This document shows, piece by piece, positions 6,259 through 9,278 of a stretch of DNA of 9,278 nt (positions are counted from its first letter, which is position 1; every line of letters begins with the position of its first letter). A program made the position numbers and the translations under genes. This DNA comes from Candidatus Electrothrix marina. GTDB lineage: Bacteria; Desulfobacterota; Desulfobulbia; Desulfobulbales; Desulfobulbaceae. Location of the stretch: the NCBI GenBank assembly GCA_004028495.1, contig MTKS01000041.1, positions 1-9,278 on the forward strand, read 5' to 3'. The notes under the pieces were generated by a model. It saw nothing but the letters and a program-made list of their open reading frames with translations. It ran no database searches and had not been told where the DNA came from.

Positions 6259-6735
6259 CTATTTTTTCTTAAGACTCTCCATCCGCTTCCAAAGCCGACA
6301 CAAGGCCTCCCGAGCCTCGGGGTTCTCAACATTTTCCGCCATAGATCGGAATTGCCGTTCAGCATCTGCATCAACATCAAGCGGAGGAGGAACGTATTTT
6401 TCTACAGGAGTGTCAATAAGCTCTGCGGGCTGCAAGGTCCAACGGAGATCCTCCACAGTCAGAGCACCTTGCAAAAAGGCATTGATCTTCGCAATAATAT
6501 CTGTTGTGCTGAAATGCATTTGCTGCATCCAGAGAGAATTATGCGCATAAACCCAGAGATCTTTTCTCCGGAAATAAGCAGGCATGCTGTGCTCGGCAAA
6601 TACCTCGCCTACCAGCTGAGGCCAATGATCCGTCAGCTGAAAAAGATGCCATTGATTCCCCCATTGCTGGTGTCCGTAGACATCAGACAAGCTATCTGCC
6701 AGTGAAATAAGTTTTCTTCTCGTTTTTTCAACCAT
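6259..6735 (-). CDS. DUF721 (DciA-like) family protein
   Basis: This 158-aa protein has the DUF721 core: HWPQLVGEVFAEHSMP, FRRKDLWVYAHNSLWMQQM and IIAKINAFL. In the family this is the 'W..vVG...a.h..p' and 'g.L.v...s..w..eL' pattern. Members include DciA, which helps load the replicative helicase in bacteria lacking DnaC, but many relatives are untested. The C-terminal third is an acidic/helical extension with VPPPLDVDADAE and ends KRMESLKKK. The frame is open upstream to a GTG at 6790-6792, but that GTG lies before the predicted transcription start. The ATG at 6733-6735 gives a more family-like start and has AGGAG about 14 bases upstream, a long spacing. Confidence 0.75.
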   Translation of the reverse strand: MVEKTRRKLISLADSLSDVYGHQQWGNQWHLFQLTDHWPQLVGEVFAEHSMPAYFRRKDLWVYAHNSLWMQQMHFSTTDIIAKINAFLQGALTVEDLRWTLQPAELIDTPVEKYVPPPLDVDADAERQFRSMAENVENPEAREALCRLWKRMESLKKK

Positions 6736-6777
6736 ACCGCTGCTAGGATGCTCCTGATGCAGGAAAGAAAATTTTGA

Positions 6778-6806
6778 AGTATAACAGAACACCGGTACAG
6801 TGTATA
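6778..6806 (-). promoter_or_regulatory. Extended -10 promoter for the DUF721 gene
   Basis: On the minus strand TATACA (6801-6806) and TATACT (6778-6783) are separated by 17 bases, and the -10 is preceded by TG in the extended form TGTTATACT. It lies just after the terminator of the kinase gene and predicts a leader of about 36 bases before the ATG at 6735. Confidence 0.45.
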
Positions 6807-6832
6807 CCCTTTTTCCGCAGAGTTCAGGAGAT

Positions 6833-6870
6833 AAAAAAGGACAGCCTTCACAATACGTGAAAAATGTCCT
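6833..6870 (-). terminator. Rho-independent terminator of the histidine kinase gene
   Basis: On the minus strand AGGACA and TTCAC pair with GTGAA and TGTCCT (plus-strand positions 6865-6870, 6857-6861, 6847-6851, 6838-6843). An internal loop of three bases lies on each side, and a 5-base loop caps the stem. TTTTTT (6833-6838) follows at once. It starts 50 bases after the kinase stop codon and is a textbook intrinsic terminator. Confidence 0.85.
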
Positions 6871-6919
6871 CTCGTCGTCAGCATCAATACCCGCCCTCGC
6901 AGACCGGGGCTGCCTTTTC

Positions 6920-8329
6920 TCATTTTACATACGATACAGGGAGGATAAAATAAAAATTATTGCCCTCCGAGGTTTTTTCATACCCGACAATCCCGCCGTG
7001 CAGCTCAACAACGTGCTGAATAAAAGCAAGTCCGTGGCCGGTACCGTAGATTCCCTTGCTGTCTTTGCCGCGCACCCCTTCCTGAAAAATGAGCGGCGCT
7101 TCTTCCGGATCAAGATGAGGCCCTGTGCTGAACACATTGAACTTGACGCCCTGTTCGCCGCATTCCGGGAAATCATTAATGACTTCACGTCCGTAAGCGA
7201 TGGCTTTTCGTGTCGCCCCGCCTCTGGTGACGACCTCTCGCGTATACTTGGTCGCGTTGGAAAAAAGATTGGCGTAGACCTGTGACAGAAGACCGATATC
7301 GACGACAAGCTGAAATTCTTCATACAGCATGTTATTCGGGCGATCCACAGTGATATTTGCCGAACGTAATCGACTGGCATAGTTCTCCAGCTGGGGCAGG
7401 ATAATTTCCTTTTCCACAAAACACCGTTTAGGATGCAGCACTAAATGGCCGCTCTCGAAATGTTCGCGACGAAAAAGGCTCTCCAGGAACAAACTGATAT
7501 TGGAATGATGCTTCACCATCTCGGAATGATAGAAAAGCAAATCATCACCGAGCCTGTCACATCGGCTCAAACAGCTTTCACAGTGGTGAGACGCAGCATC
7601 CGGGCCGGTCGTTTCTCGTATTTCGTCCCGGAGGTTTTCAAGTTCTATTATTTTTTTGCGAAGTTTATTAAAGAGATGCCGAAAATACATATTCGGCACA
7701 ATCACATTATGCTCGATATCCATCACCAAGGTATTGATAAATTTAAGGTGATCAATATTTTGAAGAGCAATAAGCCGATTATGCAGGTTGTAGCCGATTC
7801 TGTTTGTGTACTTCGTTAAAAAAAAACGATCATCAGCGGACAACTTATCCAACGGAGCAACACTGAACATTCCCAGGATGCGATTCCTCCCGCATCGCTT
7901 CTGTGACACGCAATGATCCCCGGCAGCCCTCTGATCCGTCTCTTTTGAAAAATCTGTATCTTCTTCAGGGAGTTTTCTGTAAATAGGAACGATATAAGAG
8001 TTGTCACTTTGATACGGTTTTATACTTAAGGCAACATGTTCCGAGGCTGTTATTTTTTCCTGATAGATGCCTTGGGTGCTGTCGCAGACCAAACAGAGTT
8101 TTCCTGTTTCGTCATCATAGAGGTAAAGAGCGCTGTCGAGGCCGGTCATCTCCAAAGGGACAGCAACGCAAATTCGATAAAAATCATCAAGCGAATCATA
8201 CTCCTGGGCCAGATCGAAAAAAGCCTTTAAAAAATCATTAAAATCGGAGCTGAAATTATACCGATCATAACTATTTGATTTTTCTCGTATCCTTTGGCAA
8301 ATCTTTTGAAGATCTGAACAATGCGGCAT
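6920..8329 (-). CDS. Soluble GAF-type sensor histidine kinase
   Basis: This 469-aa protein (numbered from ATG 8327-8329) has no membrane segment, so it should sense a cytoplasmic signal. A GAF-like domain spans about 40-195 (SALYLYDDETGKLCLVCDS; RILGMFSVAPLDKLS). A helical dimerisation region follows, with the likely phospho-acceptor H207 in DIEHNVIVPN, an unusual H-box. The ATPase domain is clear: N-box NLFSNATKY with N358, a G1-like VFSTGP lacking the usual Asp, LIFQEGVRG, and G2 GTGHGLAF at 429-436. Between H-box and ATPase domain sits HHCESCLSRC, with C250, C253 and C257, which may bind metal or respond to redox; this is inference. An in-frame TTG at 8360-8362 would add 11 residues, but the ATG has GGGTGG 4 bases upstream. 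No response regulator is adjacent. Confidence 0.88.
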   Translation of the reverse strand: MPHCSDLQKICQRIREKSNSYDRYNFSSDFNDFLKAFFDLAQEYDSLDDFYRICVAVPLEMTGLDSALYLYDDETGKLCLVCDSTQGIYQEKITASEHVALSIKPYQSDNSYIVPIYRKLPEEDTDFSKETDQRAAGDHCVSQKRCGRNRILGMFSVAPLDKLSADDRFFLTKYTNRIGYNLHNRLIALQNIDHLKFINTLVMDIEHNVIVPNMYFRHLFNKLRKKIIELENLRDEIRETTGPDAASHHCESCLSRCDRLGDDLLFYHSEMVKHHSNISLFLESLFRREHFESGHLVLHPKRCFVEKEIILPQLENYASRLRSANITVDRPNNMLYEEFQLVVDIGLLSQVYANLFSNATKYTREVVTRGGATRKAIAYGREVINDFPECGEQGVKFNVFSTGPHLDPEEAPLIFQEGVRGKDSKGIYGTGHGLAFIQHVVELHGGIVGYEKTSEGNNFYFILPVSYVK

Positions 8330-8383
8330 TTTTCCACCCTGTGTTTCAGCGATAGTTTTCAAAATAACGGTCGGAAAAATATG

Positions 8384-8416
8384 TTACCGAAGTACTCCGT
8401 AACAACAGTTCGGTAA
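8384..8416. promoter_or_regulatory. TTACCGAA inverted repeat upstream of the kinase
   Basis: TTACCGAA (8384-8391) and TTCGGTAA (8409-8416) form a perfect 8-base inverted repeat with a 17-base spacer. A weak minus-strand promoter overlaps it: TTGTTA, then 16 bases, then CATATT at 8378-8383. It could be an operator or an mRNA hairpin. A third TTACCGAA stands at 8524-8531. Confidence 0.4.
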
Positions 8417-8452
8417 ATATTTTTAGTTTAACAATTTCATCACGTTGATATA

Positions 8453-8614
8453 ATGGAGCAAAAATTCGAAATTGATATAATTTCAAAAAGAGAACATCTG
8501 GAAGAATTCCGGAACAAGAAAATTTACCGAACCATTGGTAAGAAGAATGCAAAAGAAATGAACCCCCTCGCTCTCAAGGGCAAGGGACGGGGTGCCGACC
8601 TGAAGTGTCTTTAA
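8453..8614 (+). CDS. Possible 53-aa small protein, low confidence
   Basis: On the plus strand an ATG at 8453 opens 53 codons (MEQKFEIDIISKREHLEEF at the start) ending in TAA at 8612-8614. The first two thirds are Lys/Glu-rich and helix-like. The end (NPLALKGKGRGADLKCL) looks like translated intergenic sequence. There is no ribosome-binding site, and a TATAAT-like motif (8449-8454) runs into the start codon. It fills much of the gap between the divergently placed pyrR end and the kinase start. It may well be spurious. Confidence 0.2.
   Translation: MEQKFEIDIISKREHLEEFRNKKIYRTIGKKNAKEMNPLALKGKGRGADLKCL
8562..8593. repeat. GC-rich imperfect hairpin
   Basis: ACCCC (8562-8566) can pair with GGGGT (8589-8593), with further imperfect pairing inside. 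It is the only GC-rich patch of this AT-rich gap. It may be a dispersed intergenic repeat or part of the 3' end of the pyrR transcript, but it has no U-tract. Confidence 0.3.
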
Positions 8615-8677
8615 AGTACGCAACAAGCAACTGATACTTATCCCAGAAGTTTTGCAAAAAAAATCTTTTCAACTGCG

Positions 8678-9211
8678 TTATTTTCTGTCAACCACAACTT
8701 CATCTCCCTCCCGATCCTCAGACAGCAGCACATCAACCCGCTCTGACTCATCAGCTCGAATACAAACTCCGGTATAATCCGGTTGAATAGGGAGTTCACG
8801 CCCCTGACGGTCAACCAAAACAGCCAGATGTATGGAACGGGGGCGCCCGTAATCCATGATTGCATCCATAGCGGCCCGGATAGTGCGTCCGGTAAAAATG
8901 ACGTCATCCACCAAGACAACATTTTTATCCTCGACACTGAATTCGATATTGGTTTTACGAACAATGGGATTTTGCGAAATCAGGCTCCAATCATCCCTGT
9001 ATAAGGTGATATCCAGACTGGCGGTCGGTACCTCATTATCCTCATGATCGGTAATTTTTTCATGGAGCCGAGCCGCCATAAAGACTCCGCCTGTGTGGAT
9101 TCCGACAATCGCCAAGTTTTCCACACCTTGATTCCGTTCAAGAATCTCCATAGCCAACCGTTCAATGCTCCGCTCAATAGCGTCGCTGTTCATAATAATG
9201 CGGGCGGACAT
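8678..9211 (-). CDS. pyrR: PyrR, pyr operon regulator / uracil phosphoribosyltransferase
   Basis: PyrR is a phosphoribosyltransferase-fold protein that in many bacteria binds pyr mRNA in response to UMP and can also convert uracil and PRPP to UMP. The 177-aa sequence shows the family throughout: AIERSIERLAMEILERN near the start, VGIHTGGVFMAARL, LDITLYRDD, the PRPP-binding VVLVDDVIFTGRTIRAAMDA at about 97-116, and LVDRQGRELPI near 134-144. The length is normal. The frame is open to a TTG at 9215-9217, but the ATG at 9209-9211 has AGAGG 6 bases upstream, so I chose it. Its start is 2 bases after the stop of the upstream gene, which suggests one operon. No pyr attenuator or other pyrimidine gene is in the window. 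Confidence 0.95.
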   Translation of the reverse strand: MSARIIMNSDAIERSIERLAMEILERNQGVENLAIVGIHTGGVFMAARLHEKITDHEDNEVPTASLDITLYRDDWSLISQNPIVRKTNIEFSVEDKNVVLVDDVIFTGRTIRAAMDAIMDYGRPRSIHLAVLVDRQGRELPIQPDYTGVCIRADESERVDVLLSEDREGDEVVVDRK

Positions 9212-9213
9212 AT

Positions 9214-9278
9214 TCAACCTCTGTTCCAGAAATAAGCGACACCCTTTTCATCCACTAAATTAATGGCTTCCGGAAAGG
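9214..9278 (-). CDS. C-terminal end of a gene running off the right edge
   Basis: On the minus strand a frame stays open from the window edge to TGA at 9214-9216 and reads FPEAINLVDEKGVAYFWNRG, 20 residues. It stops 2 bases before the pyrR ATG, and its final codons hold the pyrR ribosome-binding site, the typical layout of coupled operon genes. The fragment is too short to name a family. Confidence 0.5.
   Translation of the reverse strand, partial: FPEAINLVDEKGVAYFWNRG

Noticed and set aside
6192..6380. N-terminal extension of the small membrane protein
   Set aside because: It would overlap the DUF721 gene by about 120 bases in another frame. The GTG at 6189-6191 has a better ribosome-binding site.
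6736..6792. GTG-started extension of the DUF721 protein
   Set aside because: It lies upstream of the predicted transcription start and does not resemble the family N-terminus. It is not fully excluded.
6633..6923. 96-codon minus-strand frame whose ATG overlaps the kinase stop as ATGA
   Set aside because: The coupling looks attractive, but the frame runs through the strong kinase terminator, the next promoter and the start of the DUF721 gene, and it has no protein-like pattern.
6800..7285. 161-codon plus-strand frame
   Set aside because: It is antisense to the kinase ATPase domain, which carries clear N and G boxes.
1..9278. tRNA, rRNA or CRISPR array
   Set aside because: I saw no cloverleaf-like sequence with a T-loop, no rRNA segment and no regularly spaced direct repeats in the window.

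Overview
The window is ordinary bacterial chromosome with moderate GC. Compact metabolic genes are separated by a few AT-rich, remnant-bearing gaps. The gene content (a GltA/NfnB-type flavoprotein, RibBA plus RibE, PyrR, a DUF497/CopG toxin-antitoxin pair, a soluble GAF histidine kinase, a DUF721 protein) and the general style suggest a deltaproteobacterial sulfur-cycle lineage, perhaps Desulfobulbales. That assignment is inference; no marker gene in the window settles it.

Plus strand, left part: a glutamate-synthase-small-subunit/NfnB-like oxidoreductase (47-1467) is interrupted near its N-terminus by an apparent one-base frameshift in an A6T5 run. A gap of about 590 bases follows (1468-2058). 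It holds a long REP-like hairpin, two short minus-strand coding remnants, a pair of 15-base inverted repeats bounding an AT-rich segment, and a strong promoter. That promoter drives a BrnT-family toxin overlapping a CopG-type antitoxin (2059-2629).

Minus strand, middle: a TPR-repeat protein, riboflavin synthase (ribE) and bifunctional RibBA form a tight cluster read right to left (5270 to 2711). It converges on the toxin-antitoxin pair at a hairpin region (2650-2688). Upstream of it lie a C-terminal remnant resembling the tail of Rpn/PD-(D/E)XK transposase-like nucleases, an unrecognised 105-aa protein, a three-helix membrane protein, and a DUF721 (DciA-like) protein with its own promoter.

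Minus strand, right part: a soluble GAF-type sensor histidine kinase ends in a clear rho-independent terminator. Its upstream region carries three copies of TTACCGAA, two of them forming an inverted repeat. Further upstream lies pyrR, whose start sits 2 bases after the stop of another gene that runs off the right edge.

I see no single new multi-gene system. The points most worth checking are the gltA frameshift, the inverted-repeat element that cuts a gene remnant, the His/Cys-rich motif inside the kinase, and the TTACCGAA repeats before it.
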